A DNA stretch of 64,000 bases from Streptomyces sp. SW4 (GTDB lineage Bacteria; Actinomycetota; Actinomycetes; Streptomycetales; Streptomycetaceae), in the NCBI GenBank assembly GCA_003248315.1, contig QKWM01000004.1, positions 2,539,001-2,603,000 on the forward strand. The letters run 5' to 3'. Positions 7,933 through 17,505 of the stretch are shown piece by piece (position 1 is the stretch's first letter; each line of letters opens with the position of its first letter). Made by a program: the position numbers and the translations under genes. Below the pieces are notes generated by a model, which was given only the letters and a program-made list of their open reading frames with translations, searched no databases and had not been told where the DNA came from.

Positions 7933-9521
7933 ATGACGACGCACCGCCCCGTGGCAGACCAGGAACAAGCGGAACACGTCGTGCGCACCGCCGCCGGTGC
8001 GGTGCGCGGACGCAGGGAGAACGGCCCGGCCGTCTTCCGCGGCATACCGTTCGCGCAGGCACCGGTCGGCGCCGCCCGGTTCGCCGCCCCGCGCCCGCCC
8101 CGCCGGTGGGACGGCGTGCGCGACGCGTACGCCTTCGGACCGCCGGCCCCGCAGGAGGCCGGCCTGCTGGGCCGCGCGGCCACCCGGGCGCTCCCGGCGG
8201 GCGACGAGTGGCTGACGGTCAACGTGTGGACACCCGACCCCGACCCGGCCGCGCTGCGCCCGGTGATGGTCTGGATCCACGGCGGCTCCTACAAGTTCGG
8301 CCACTCCGGCAGCCCCGGCTACGACTCCCGCCTGATCGCCGCCGCCGGCGACGTCGTGGTCGTCACCCTCAACTACCGCCTCGGCATCGAGGGATTCGCC
8401 CGGATCGAGGGCGCGCCCGCCAACCGGGGCCTCCTCGACCAGGTCGCCGCACTGGAGTGGGTACGGGAGAACATCACGGCGTTCGGCGGCGACCCGGGCC
8501 AGGTCACGGTCTTCGGCGAGTCGGCGGGCGCCGGTTCGATCGCGGCGCTCCTCGCCATGCCCCGGGCGGCCGGCCTGTTCCGGCGGGCCGTCGCCCAGAG
8601 CGTCCCCGGCACCTTCTTCTCCGACGACCTCGCCCGCGACATGGCCGCGGCCCTCGCCGCCGAGGCCGGCCTGCGGCCCACCGTCGCCGACCTGTCGGCC
8701 ACCGACCCGCGCGCACTGCCGTCGGCGGGCGAGGCCCTGGCCGCCAGGATGCCCGGGTACACCGGCCGCTGGGGCCGGGCCGCCCCCACCCGCACCCCGT
8801 TCGCCCCGGTCGTCGACGGCGACGTCCTGCCCACCACCCCGTGGCGCGCGCTGGCCGCCGGCGCGGGCCGGGACGTGGATCTGGTCGCCGGCCACAACCG
8901 CGACGAGTTCCGCCTGTTCACCGCCCTGGCCGGACGCCTCGGACAGGCCGGCGAGGAACAGGCGTCGCGGACGCTGCGCACGTACGCGCCGGGCCCGGAC
9001 GGCGAAGCCGCCTACCGGGCGGCGTTCCCCGACGCGACCCCCGGCGAGCTGCACGAACGCGTCCAGACGGACTGGCTGTTCGCCATGCCCACCCTCCGCC
9101 TGGCCGAGGCCCAGGTGACCGGCGGCGGCCGCGCCCACGTCTACGAGCTGACCCTCCCCGCCCCGGCCGACCCCGCCCTGGGCGCCTGCCACGCCCTGGA
9201 CCTGCCGCTGCTGTTCGGCACCTTCGGCGCCGACCTGGGCCTGCTGTTCTTCGGCGGTGCGGGGCCCGCACCGGAGGTCGCGGCGCTGTCGGACCTCATG
9301 CGCCGGTCCTGGACGGCGTTCGCGGCGACGGGCGATCCCGGCTGGCCGGCGTACGACCCGCAGCGGCGGCGGGTCCGGGTCCTGGACCGGGAGCCGGGCA
9401 TCGCCCCCTACCCGGAGGAGACGTCCCGCCGGCTGTGGGAGGGCACGGACTTCGAGGCCCTGCCCCTGCTGGAGCGAGCCCCTGCGGGAGACGCCCCGAG
9501 GGCCCGTCCGGCACCCCCTAG
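7933..9521 (+). CDS. Type B carboxylesterase / para-nitrobenzyl esterase family
   Basis: An alpha/beta hydrolase of the carboxylesterase B family: WIHGGSYKFG (oxyanion hole) near residue 115, FGESAGAGS (nucleophile serine) near 197, and HALDLPLLFGTF near 418 supplying the catalytic histidine. FRGIPFAQAPVGAARF at the start is the usual N-terminal signature, so ATG 7933 is secure. No signal peptide is seen, so it is probably cytosolic. The frame runs past the expected end; a single lost base near 9475-9520 would bring in the TAG at 9519-9521 and give 529 residues. It overlaps the convergent gene by 4 bases at that stop. Substrate unknown. Confidence 0.85.
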
Positions 9522-10079
9522 GGCATCGGCTCGATGTCCGTGCGGACCGGTGTGCCCCAGACGCGGAGCACCTCGTAGTCCGTGAACTCGTGGACCAGAC
9601 GGTAGGCCGGGGCCGGGTGCGGGCCGCGGCGCTGCGCCGCGAGGTACAGCTCGGCCTCCCGGCGGTCCCGGCGGGGCGTGCCGCACAGCTGCCACGCCTG
9701 GCCGTTCCACAGCTCGGGCAGCCAGCGCTGCTGGGGCTGGGGGCGGTCGCCGCGCACGCCGTACCGCGACGGGGCCGGTCCGGTGGCCGGCGGGCGGGGC
9801 GCCGGGCCGTTGAACTCCGCGCGGCGGGCGGCCCGGCGGCGGGTCTCGCAGAGCAGGCACAGGTCCGGCGCGCTCTCGTCGACGGGACCGGTGGGGTGCT
9901 CCGGGCAGCGGGTCGACGGGGAGCCGTCGTGACGCTCTCCTCCAGCAGGTCCAGCGCGCGCTTCAGGTCCGCCCCGACCTCGTGCAGCCGGGCGTCCGGG
10001 TGTCGGCGGTCAGGGCCTCGCCGTGCTCACCGAGGAGACGCAGGGCGCGGCCCAGGGCGGTCAGCTGGGCGTGGTTCAT
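9518..10079 (-). CDS. Unknown protein with a CPxHP...CLLC zinc-ribbon-like stretch (two frame breaks)
   Basis: Three frame segments join into one plausible 187-residue protein starting MNHAQLTALGRALRLLGEHGEAL at ATG 10079. The breaks are near 10003, where ACACCCGG needs one more C, and near 9915. The repaired middle contains CPEHP and CLLCETR, a possible metal site, and the C-terminal 79 residues include a WNGQAWQLCGTPRR segment. I do not recognise the family. It converges on the esterase gene and lies just 5 bases upstream, in transcription terms, from nothing on its own strand: the murP stop is at 10085. It could therefore be the last gene after murP. Confidence 0.6.
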
Positions 10080-10084
10080 GGTCC

Positions 10085-11475
10085 TCAGAATCGCACACGC
10101 CACCGACGTCCCCGAGCCCGAAGAAGTACGTCGCCGCGAAACCGACGGCGTACCCGGTGAGCAGTCCGCCGCCGTAGACGGCCGCCGTCGCCGCCCAGCC
10201 GCCGTCGCCCGCCAGCAGCGGGAACAGGGCCCAGCCGGACGGCCCGATCGCCGTCGCGCCCGTCCGGGTGCCGAGCATCGCGAACAGGCCGACGAAGGCG
10301 CCGCCCGCCGCACCGCCCACGCAGGCGGTGAGGAAGGGACGGCCAAGAGGCAGCGACACGCCGTAGATGAGGGGCTCGCCGACGCCCAGCAGGCCGGCCG
10401 GCAGCGCGGACCTGATCGTCGTGCGCAGGGAGGTGTCGTGGCGGAGCCGGACGTACACCGCCGCCGCGGCGCCCACCTGGCCCGCGCCCGCCATGGCGAG
10501 GAGCGGCAGCAGGACGGTGTGGCCCTGCTGGTCGATGAGGGTGGTGTGGATCGGGATGAGGGCCTGGTGCAGGCCCAGCATCACCAGGGGCAGGAACAGG
10601 CCGCCGAGCAGCAGGCCGGCCAGGGCGCCCGTGGTCGTCAGCAGCCAGTTCGCCGCGGTGCCGATGGCCGACGCGACGGCGCCGGCCGTGGCCATGAGGG
10701 CGTACAGCGTGGCCAGGCCGGAGACCAGCACCGTGAGGGTGGGGGTGAGCAGGACGTCCGCGGTGCCGGGGAGCCGGGCGCGGCACCACCTCTCCACGCG
10801 GGTGCCGAGGAAGGCCGCGGCGAGCGCGCCGAGGACCCCGCCCTGGCCGGGGGAGAGCGGGGTGCCGAACGCCGTGACCTGGGCGACCCCCGGATACACC
10901 ACCACGGCCGCGACCGCGCCGCCGAGCACCGGGGTGCCGCCGAACTCCCGGGCCGTGTTGTGGCCGACGAAGACGGCGATCAGCGCCATGAAGGCGGACG
11001 AGAGGGCGGTCAGCGCGGGGGTGAGGCCGGGGAGCCAGCCCGCGTTGCGCAGCAGCCCGGCGACGCCGGCCAGGACGCCGCAGCCGATCAGGGCCGGGAT
11101 GAGGGGGACGAAGACGCCCGCCACCCGGCGCAGGGCCGTCTTCAGGGGGGTGCCGTCGCGCCGCCGGCGTCCCTCCCGCAGCCGCGCCCCGCGCGAGGCC
11201 GGCCGTTCCGCGGCCGTCGGGGCCGCGAGCAGGCGCTCGAACTCCTCGGTGACCCGCCCCACCACCCCGGGCCCCAGCACGACCTGGTAGGACTCCCCGT
11301 CCTCGACGACGCCCAGCACGCCCGGCAGCGCCCGCAGTTCGGCGTCCCGCACCCGGGACCGGTCGGCGAGGCCGAGGCGGAGGCGGGTGACGCAGTGGGC
11401 GACGGAGACGACGTTCTCGGGGCCGCCCACGAGGGGCAGGAGGGCGGTGGCCGTGGCATGGGGGTCGTGGGGCAC
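10085..11475 (-). CDS. murP: PTS EIIBC permease, probably for N-acetylmuramic acid (MurP-like)
   Basis: The first 75 residues form an EIIB domain with the phosphorylated cysteine in VAHCVTRLRLGL; an EIIC domain of about ten hydrophobic segments follows, with GEPLIYGVSLPLGRPF near the end as in glucose-superfamily permeases. No EIIA domain is encoded, as in MurP, which borrows EIIA elsewhere. The start is GTG 11475, 14 bases after murQ. One lost base near the C-terminus (around GLGD, near 10115) would end the protein at 10085 with 463 residues. Substrate assignment rests on murQ and murR next to it. It takes up and phosphorylates MurNAc at the membrane. Confidence 0.85.
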
Positions 11476-11489
11476 CCCCGAGCGTGCGG

Positions 11490-12424
11490 TCAGCGGGCCG
11501 CGGCCGCCAGCGCGGCGCGCAGACGGCCGCCGGAGTCCTCCAGAAGGCGGGCGGCCGTCGGGCCGTCCACGTCGGCCAGCAGGGTCAGGATGGCGTTCTT
11601 CACCTCGCCGTCGGTGGCGGCCAGCGCCCGCTCGACGTCCGCGTCGCCGGCGCCCGTGGCGAGCGCCACGATCCGCCGCGACCGGGCGCGCAGCTTCTCG
11701 TTGGAGGCGCGGACGTCGACCATCAGGTTCCCGTAGGTCTTGCCGAGGCGGATCATCGTGATCGTCGACAGCATGTTCAGCACGAGCTTCTGCGCGGTGC
11801 CCGCCTTCAGCCGGGTGGAGCCGGCGATCAGCTCGGGCCCGGTGACGACCTCGATGCCGTGCTCGGCGGCGGCGGCCAGGGCGCTGCCCCGGTTGCAGGC
11901 GAGTCCGACGGTGAGGGCCCCGAGGGCGCGGGCGTGCTCGACGGCGCCGATCGCGTACGGCGTGCGGCCGGAGGCGGAGACGCCGACGACCGTGTCGTCG
12001 GCGGTGAGCGCGAGCGCGTCGAGGTCGGCGCGGGCCAGCTCGGCGGAGTCCTCGGCGCCCTCGACCGAGGTCACCATGGCCTCCGGGCCGCCCGCGATCA
12101 GGCCGACGACCTGGCCGGGGGCCGTGTTGAAGGTCGGCGGGCACTCGGAGGCGTCCAGCACGCCGAGCCGGCCGGCGGTGCCGGCGCCCGCGTAGACCAG
12201 CCGGCCGCCGCGGGCCATCCGCGCGGCCACGGCGTCCACGGCGGCGGCGATCTGCGGCAGCCGCTCGGCGACCGCGGCGGCCACGTTGGCGTCCTCGCCG
12301 TTCATCAGCCGGGCGATGTCGAGCGTGGGCAGCCGGTCGATCTCGGACAGCTCGGGCCGGAACGCCTCGGTGGTGAGCGTCTCCAGCTGGGAACGGAGGT
12401 CCCGGTGGCGGGGGTTGAGGTCAT
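11490..12424 (-). CDS. murQ: N-acetylmuramic acid 6-phosphate etherase
   Basis: A SIS-domain protein with YAGAGTAGRLGVLDASECPPTF (Ser/Glu active-site region), GVSASGRTPY and LNMLSTITMIRLGKTYGNLMVD, all hallmarks of MurQ, which removes the D-lactyl ether of MurNAc-6-phosphate to give GlcNAc-6-phosphate. The natural start is ATG 12424 (MTSTPATG...), but the frame shifts near 12402, where a G run has lost one base; repaired length 311 residues. Without repair only an internal start at 12305 would be annotated. The gene lies between murR and murP on the same strand. Confidence 0.92.
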
Positions 12425-12478
12425 GGGTGCGGCAGCTCTCTCGGTGCGGTCTCGATGCTGGGGTGGTGCGGCGGCCCC

Positions 12479-13393
12479 CTACGGTCTCCCGCTCGCTCCG
12501 TGCCGGTGGGCCAGCGCCTCGTACGACGCCGACAGCGCCGGCGCCGCCTGGTCGTACGTCCGCTGCGCCACCCCCACGAACAGGCAGTCCACCACCAGCA
12601 GCTGACTGGTCCGCGACGACATCGCCGCCGGCCGCAGCTCGCTCTCCCGGGAGGTGGACGTGGTCAGCACGTGGTCGGCGTACTGGGTGACGGGGCTGTC
12701 GGGGCGGCCCGTGATGGCGACGGTCGTCGCGCCGCGGTCGAAGGCGACCCGCAGCGGCTCGATCACGTCGCCGGTGGAACCGGAGTGGGTGATCGCGATG
12801 GCCACGTCCCCCGCCCGCAGCTGCACCGCGTTGGTGACGGCGAGGTGCGGGTCGCCGGGCGCGTGGGCTATGAGGCCTATGCGCAGCAGCTTCTGGGTGA
12901 GGTCCTGGGCGACCAGCCCGGAGGCGCCGATGCCGTAGACGTCGGTGCGGCGGGCGGCGGCCAGCGCGGTGACGGCGGCGCCGAGCTGCACGGTGTCGAG
13001 GCCCGCGGCCGTGTCCGCGAGGGTCTGCTGCTCCTCGTAGGCGAGCTTGGCCACCACGTCGGCGATCGGGTCGTCCACGGCGATGTCGGTGGTGATGGCG
13101 GGCGCGCGGCCGGACTGCTGCTGGGCGGCGAGGCCGGCGAGGGCGAGGCGCAGGTCGCGGTAGCCGGGGTAGCCGAGCAGCCGGGCGGTGCGCACGACGG
13201 TCGCCTCGCTGGTGCCGGTCAGCTCGGCGAGGCCGGTGACCGTGAGGGCCGCGCAGCCGGCCGGGTCGCTCGCGACGGCCTCGGCGACCCGCTGCATGGA
13301 GCGGGTCATCGACGGGGCCAGGGTGCGCACCTTGGCCGCGAGGGCGGCGGGGGCGGGCGCCCGTGCGAAAGTTTCCTTCACTTCCTCGGTCAC
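12479..13393 (-). CDS. murR: RpiR-family regulator of the mur operon (MurR-like)
   Basis: The 304-residue protein has an N-terminal RpiR helix-turn-helix (about residues 15-90, TVTGLAELTGTSEATVVRTARLLGY) and a C-terminal SIS sugar-phosphate domain (GIGASGLVAQDL, ITHSGSTGDVIE). MurR-type proteins sense MurNAc-6-phosphate. GTG 13393 is chosen because the conserved protein begins there and a promoter -10 ends 7 bases upstream, implying a leaderless mRNA. The frame is intact. It is followed by murQ after 54 bases. Confidence 0.88.
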   Translation of the reverse strand: MTEEVKETFARAPAPAALAAKVRTLAPSMTRSMQRVAEAVASDPAGCAALTVTGLAELTGTSEATVVRTARLLGYPGYRDLRLALAGLAAQQQSGRAPAITTDIAVDDPIADVVAKLAYEEQQTLADTAAGLDTVQLGAAVTALAAARRTDVYGIGASGLVAQDLTQKLLRIGLIAHAPGDPHLAVTNAVQLRAGDVAIAITHSGSTGDVIEPLRVAFDRGATTVAITGRPDSPVTQYADHVLTTSTSRESELRPAAMSSRTSQLLVVDCLFVGVAQRTYDQAAPALSASYEALAHRHGASGRP

Positions 13394-13429
13394 CTGTGAA
13401 AGATATTTTCGACCAGGCGGGCGCGTCAA
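13394..13429 (-). promoter_or_regulatory. Leaderless murR promoter with overlapping inverted-repeat operator
   Basis: On the minus strand TTGACG (13429-13424), a 17-base spacer and ATATCT (13406-13401) make a good vegetative promoter; the murR GTG begins 7 bases after the -10. GAAA-N5-TTTC (13410-13398) covers the -10 and is a plausible MurR autoregulatory site. The promoter is seen directly; binding is inferred. Confidence 0.65.
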
Positions 13430-13459
13430 GAGCGCGCCGGGCGTGCGCACAATGGGTGC

Positions 13460-13840
13460 ATGGACCCCGTCAGCCCCCTGGAGCAGGCTCTGCACGCCGC
13501 GCGCGCCCTCGTCCTCGCCGATCTCGTGGCGGGCGAGGTGGCCGAGGCGGACGTGGTGTCGCTCGTCGAGGAGTCTGTCGCCCAGCGGCGGTGGTGGGTC
13601 GAACAGTGGCCGGAGGGCGCCGAGTTCGTCGCCGGTCTGGTCGCGCAGGACGTGCAGGACGCGCTGCTGGAGCGCTACGGGCGCTGGCCGCTGTGCCCGG
13701 TGTGCGGCTCCGGCGACCCGCACGCGCTGGACGTCGAGCCCGAACTGGGCCCCGACCCGCACTGGGTGTGCGGCAAGGCGGGCGTGAAGGTGGCGGCCGT
13801 GGGCTCCCTGGGGCGGACCGGCGGCGCCCCGTCCTCGTGA
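13460..13840 (+). CDS. Unknown protein with CPVCG motif
   Basis: A 126-residue, acidic protein with an amphipathic helical first half (LEQALHAARALVLADLVAGEVAEADVV) and a CPVCGSGDPH...HWVCG segment that could bind zinc. No named domain was recognised. It starts at ATG 13460, diverging from murR, and its TGA overlaps the GTG of the next gene (GTGA), so the two are translationally coupled. Function unknown. Confidence 0.75.
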   Translation: MDPVSPLEQALHAARALVLADLVAGEVAEADVVSLVEESVAQRRWWVEQWPEGAEFVAGLVAQDVQDALLERYGRWPLCPVCGSGDPHALDVEPELGPDPHWVCGKAGVKVAAVGSLGRTGGAPSS

Positions 13841-14124
13841 CCGTCTACATCGACCCGCCGGCCTGGCCGGGGCACGGCCGGATGTGGTCCCACCTGGTCA
13901 GCGACGTCTCGTACGACGAACTGCACGCGTTCGCCGAGCGGCTGGGCGTGCCCCGCCGCGCCTTCGAACGCGACCACTACGACATCCCCTCCCACCGGTA
14001 CGCGGAGGCGGTGGACGCCGGGGCGGTGGAGGTCAGCAGCCGCGAGGTGGTGCGGCTGCTGCACGGGGCGGGACTCAGACGCCGCAAGGGCACGGCCCCG
14101 GAGCGGGGCCCCCAGGGCGGCTAG
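13837..14124 (+). CDS. DUF4031 family small protein
   Basis: A 95-residue protein starting at GTG 13837 (VTVYIDPPAWPGHGRMWSHL). The pattern YIDPP-WPGHGR-WSHL, RAFERDHYDIP and a lysine/arginine-rich tail is that of DUF4031, whose function is unknown; its conserved His/Asp residues hint at catalysis or metal binding. It overlaps the preceding gene by 4 bases and the convergent DinB-GNAT gene by 4 bases. Confidence 0.8.
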   Translation: MTVYIDPPAWPGHGRMWSHLVSDVSYDELHAFAERLGVPRRAFERDHYDIPSHRYAEAVDAGAVEVSSREVVRLLHGAGLRRRKGTAPERGPQGG

Positions 14125-15212
14125 CGCCGCAGTTCGTAGGCGAGATACCCGGGGTCCGCGGCCTCACCGGCCTCCGGGGCCGCCTCCCGGTCCGCGCCGC
14201 CGGCCGCCGGGACACGGGTGAAGCCGGCGCGGGTGAGGACCGCCTGGGAGGCGGTGTTGCCGGGCTCCGTCCGCGCGTACACGTGCGTCACCTCGGCCCG
14301 CTCCAGCGCCCACGCGGCGAGCGTGCGCAGCGCCTCCGTCGCGTACCCGTGGCCGCGGGCGGCCTCGGCCAGGTCGTAGCCGATCTCCACGCGGCCGTCC
14401 GCGTCCGGCGGCGCGTGGAAGCCCATGGCGCCGACCGCCAGGCCGTCCTCGCGCCGGACCAGCGCGAACATGCCCCACTCCGGCTGGTGCGCGCCGTCCT
14501 CGTACGCCTTCACCAGCAGCCCGGCGCCCTCGCGCGTGCCCTCGACCGGCCCGCCCTCGATCCATGCGAAGCCGCCGTCGCCGCCGAGGCTCAGGTCGGC
14601 CGCGGACGCGGGCCTGACGCCCTGGAGCGTGAGCCGCTCGGCCGGGTGCACGAGGTTGTTCTTCCAGCGCCACTGCGTCACCCGGGGCCGGCCGGGCAGC
14701 TCGCCCCGGCCGGTGGCCCACAGCAGTGTGCGCCAGGGGTCGGCGGACGGCTGGACGTGCGGGAAGATCCGGGTCAGCACATAGGCGCAGGCCTCGGCGG
14801 GCGGCGCGAACTCCACGCCCAGCGCCTCGGCCATGTCGTGGGTGTGCAGCAGCACCTCGGCGATGCCCATCGCGGCGAAGCCCTCGCGGTCCGCGCTGCG
14901 GAACGGGTAGGGGTGGAAGGCGCGGACCTCGCGGGGCGTGGTGCGGACGGTGGCGGCGAGCAGGCCGCCCATCGCCTCGATCACCCGGAGCGTGCCCTCG
15001 TTGCCGGTGCCCTCCTCCAGGGAGATCCCGAAGGGGACGTAGTCCTCGCCGGCACGCCCGGCGAGCTGCGCCGCGTACCCGACGAGGCACTCCGCGACGT
15101 GCGTCGCCGTCCCGCGCACGCTCCACTCCAGGCCGGCCGCCCGGACCTGGTCCCAGTCCCGGTCCGTGGCCCTCCGCAGCGCCGCCACGGCGCAGGCGAC
15201 GGCCTCCGTCAC
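14121..15212 (-). CDS. DinB-like / GNAT N-acetyltransferase fusion protein
   Basis: The first roughly 190 residues resemble the DinB/mycothiol-dependent family (WSVRGTATHVAECLVGYAAQL near 30, VLLHTHDMAEALGVEF near 125, with metal-ligand-type histidines). Residues about 200-340 form a GNAT domain with GYDLAEAARGHGYATEAL (acetyl-CoA loop) and GNTASQAVLTRAGF. GTG 15212 is chosen because GGGCGGGG lies 5 bases upstream; ATG at 15227 or 15236 is possible. Joined domains suggest acetylation linked to a small-thiol function, but no substrate can be named. The frame is intact; the HD gene lies 34 bases upstream on the same strand. Confidence 0.75.
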   Translation of the reverse strand: MTEAVACAVAALRRATDRDWDQVRAAGLEWSVRGTATHVAECLVGYAAQLAGRAGEDYVPFGISLEEGTGNEGTLRVIEAMGGLLAATVRTTPREVRAFHPYPFRSADREGFAAMGIAEVLLHTHDMAEALGVEFAPPAEACAYVLTRIFPHVQPSADPWRTLLWATGRGELPGRPRVTQWRWKNNLVHPAERLTLQGVRPASAADLSLGGDGGFAWIEGGPVEGTREGAGLLVKAYEDGAHQPEWGMFALVRREDGLAVGAMGFHAPPDADGRVEIGYDLAEAARGHGYATEALRTLAAWALERAEVTHVYARTEPGNTASQAVLTRAGFTRVPAAGGADREAAPEAGEAADPGYLAYELRR

Positions 15213-15246
15213 GTGTTCCCCGCCCATGTTCCGCATGCCGGGCAGG

Positions 15247-15909
15247 TTACGGGGCGGGGGTGTCGTCCAGCGACAGCATTTCCAGTTCGGCGGTGAGGTT
15301 GTAGCGGGCGGTCGCCTCCCACTCGCGCTGCCCGTAGGGGGTGCGGAACAGCCGCGGCAGGGCGAGGAGTTGGCGCAGGACCGCGGCGCGGCCGGAGCGG
15401 AAGGCGTCGTTCGGCACGAAGTGGTACTCCTCCCGGACGGCCGCGGTGTAGGCGGCGTACGCCGACGGCGGGGAGGCGAGGACCGCCAGGTCGGCGTCGC
15501 ACAGCACCTGGCCGTTGCGGTCGCCGTCGGCGGGGTCGTGCGACACGGTGAGCCGCACCAGGCGGGCGACCTCCGCGGTCGTCGCCTCCGGCACGCCGGC
15601 CTCGGGCAGCGCCCGCTCGGCGAGCCGGGCGGACCGCTCCTCGTTCTCGGACCGCTCGGGCAGGTAGACGGCGTCGTGGAACCAGGCGGCGAGGCGTACG
15701 GCGTCCGGGTCGGCGGCGTGCTCCCGGAGCAGGTCGACGTGGTCGAGGACGGCGGTGAGGTGGGCGAGGGTGTGGTACCGGCGCTGCGGCTCCCGCCAGC
15801 GGGCGAGCAGGTTGTCGGCGTACGGCGCGGGGTCGGGGCCGGCCGCGCCGCCGCGGGCTCCTCGAAGGGCGCGGGCGAAGCGGTCACGGAGGGCGTCGAG
15901 ATCGGCCAT
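15247..15909 (-). CDS. HD-superfamily metal-dependent phosphohydrolase-like protein
   Basis: A 220-residue helical protein with RRYHTLAHL near residue 44, AAWFHDAVYLP near 75 (the HD pair) and CDADLAVL near 137, giving an H...HD...D metal site. Proteins of this length annotated as predicted HD phosphohydrolases have no proven substrate. ATG 15909 gives MADLDALRDRF; no better start is seen. It is the first gene of a two-gene run with the DinB-GNAT fusion and diverges from the DinB-like gene at 15957. Confidence 0.8.
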   Translation of the reverse strand: MADLDALRDRFARALRGARGGAAGPDPAPYADNLLARWREPQRRYHTLAHLTAVLDHVDLLREHAADPDAVRLAAWFHDAVYLPERSENEERSARLAERALPEAGVPEATTAEVARLVRLTVSHDPADGDRNGQVLCDADLAVLASPPSAYAAYTAAVREEYHFVPNDAFRSGRAAVLRQLLALPRLFRTPYGQREWEATARYNLTAELEMLSLDDTPAP

Positions 15910-15956
15910 GGCGCCATTCTCCCCGCCCTCGCACCCCTACCCCCTAGCGTGGAGGC

Positions 15957-16633
15957 ATGACGACTCCTGCCGATGTGCACGACGTACGCGACCCCGAGCT
16001 GCCCGGGCGGCTGCTGGCCACCGAGCGGGACGACCTGGTGCCGCTGCTGCGGTCGCGCGAGGACGCGGACTTCGCCCTGCCGGTGGCCGCGTGTCCGGGC
16101 TGGACCGTGCGGGACGTGCTGGCGCACTGCTCGTCCGCGCTGACGCGGGCCGTGGAGAACCGCTTCGAGGAGGGTGTCTTCTCGCCCGAGGCCAACGACC
16201 GGGACATCGCCGAACGCGCCGACTGGAGCAACGCCCGGGTCGTGGACGAGCTGGAGCGCGGGATGACCGAGGCCGGGCCGGTGATCGGCCGGGCGGGCGG
16301 CGCGCTGGACGGCCTGGCGCTGGGGGAGTGGGTGCACGCCGGTGACGTGCGCGCGGCCCTCGGCGAGCCCGGGGCGTACGCGGGCGGGCCCTGCCGGAGG
16401 CGCTGGCGCTGCTGGCGTCGGTCACCCGCGAGCGCGGCCATGTGCCGCTCCACGCCGACCTGGACGACGTCGACGAACCGCTCAAGCTGGGCGGGGCGAG
16501 CGGTGACCGGCCGCCGGGGCGGTTCATCGGCGACGCCCCGACGCTGGTCCGGCTCTACGCCGGGCGGCCGGTCGACGGGGCGTCGTTCGAACTGGCCGGG
16601 GTGGAGGCGCGGGAACTCAACATCTTCGGGTGA
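15957..16633 (+). CDS. DinB-like mycothiol-dependent maleylpyruvate isomerase family protein (one frame break)
   Basis: Starts MTTPADVHDVRD at ATG 15957 and shows the TIGR03083-type pattern: LPVAACPGWTVRDVLAHCSSALT near residue 42 and LALGEWVHAGDVRAALGEPG near 120 (metal-binding histidines). The frame breaks near 16390, where GGGCCCTG needs one more C; the second segment ends LAGVEARELNIFG and repairs to 225 residues. The family includes mycothiol-dependent isomerases and S-transferases; the substrate here is unknown. It stands alone before cutC. Confidence 0.8.
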
Positions 16634-16774
16634 GGCGGGGCGGGGACCGGGACCCCGGGGCCGGACAGGCGTAGTCTTGATTGGACTAGACCTCTAGTGC
16701 CATCCGAACCACGACCTGAACCACCCCGCAGCTCCGCGGAGCTGCGCCCTGTAGCCGCCGACGAATGGGGTCCC

Positions 16775-17463
16775 ATGAGCAAGCGTGCAGTCCTGGAGGT
16801 GATCGCCCTCGACGTCGAGGACGCGGTCGCGGCCCGGGCCGGAGGCGCGGACCGCCTCGAACTGGTCACCGACATGGCGGCCGACGGGCTCACCCCGTCG
16901 GCCTCGACCGTCGCCGCGATCCGCGCCGCCGTCGACATCGACCTCCGCGTCATGCTGCGGCTGGCGGACGGGTTCGCCGCCGGGGACGTCGAGCGGCTGG
17001 TGCGGGTCGCCGGGGAGATGCGCCGGGCCGGGGCCGACCAGTTCGTGCTCGGCTTCCTGGACGCCCAGGGCGGGGTGGACCTGGCGGCGGTCGAACGCGT
17101 GGCGGGGGCGCTGCACGGCTGCCGGTGGACCTTCCACCGGGCGATCGACCGGGCCGCCGACCGGGACGCCGTCCGCAAGCAGCTCGGCGACCTGCCCGGG
17201 CTGGACGCCTACCTGACCGCCGGGGCGCCCGGCGGGGTCGACGAGGGTCTGCCGACGCTGCTCGCCGAGGCGCGGCGGCGCGGTGAGCCCGGGTACGAGC
17301 AGCAGCTGCTCGTCGGCGGCGGACTGCGCCTGGATCACGTGCCGGTGCTGCGGGAGGCGGGGGTCGACGCCTTCCACATCGGCGGCGCGGCGCGGCCCGC
17401 CGGCTGGAGCGGCCCGTCTCCGCGGAGGCGGTGGCCCGGTGGCGCAGAGCCCTGGACGCATGA
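16775..17463 (+). CDS. cutC: CutC family copper homeostasis / (beta/alpha)-barrel protein (one frame break near the end)
   Basis: The start MSKRAVLEVIALDVEDAVAA, then AGGADRLELVTDMAADGLTPS, TFHRAIDR and VGGGLRLDHV are typical CutC segments; repaired length 229 residues, slightly short for the family. ATG 16775 is used; an in-frame GTG at 16697 would add 26 residues with no family similarity. The frame breaks near 17413, and with one base restored the protein ends GPVSAEAVARWRRALDA at TGA 17461-17463. CutC is historically linked to copper tolerance but its biochemical role is unsettled. Cytoplasmic. Confidence 0.88.
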
Positions 17464-17471
17464 CCCCGCCC

Positions 17472-17501
17472 GCCCGCCCCGGTGACCCGCCGCGGGCGGG
17501 C
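17472..17501. terminator. Possible hairpin between convergent cutC and helR
   Basis: GCCCGCCC (17472-17479) can pair with GGGCGGGC (17494-17501) across a 14-base loop, in the 42-base gap between two convergent stops. All G/C, so the fit could be chance. Confidence 0.4.
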
Positions 17502-17505
17502 CGGC

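Noticed and set aside
10027..12144. Apparent 705-residue fusion of murQ-antiphase sequence with the PTS permease
   Set aside because: The first 220 codons are murQ read out of frame; the permease starts at GTG 11475.
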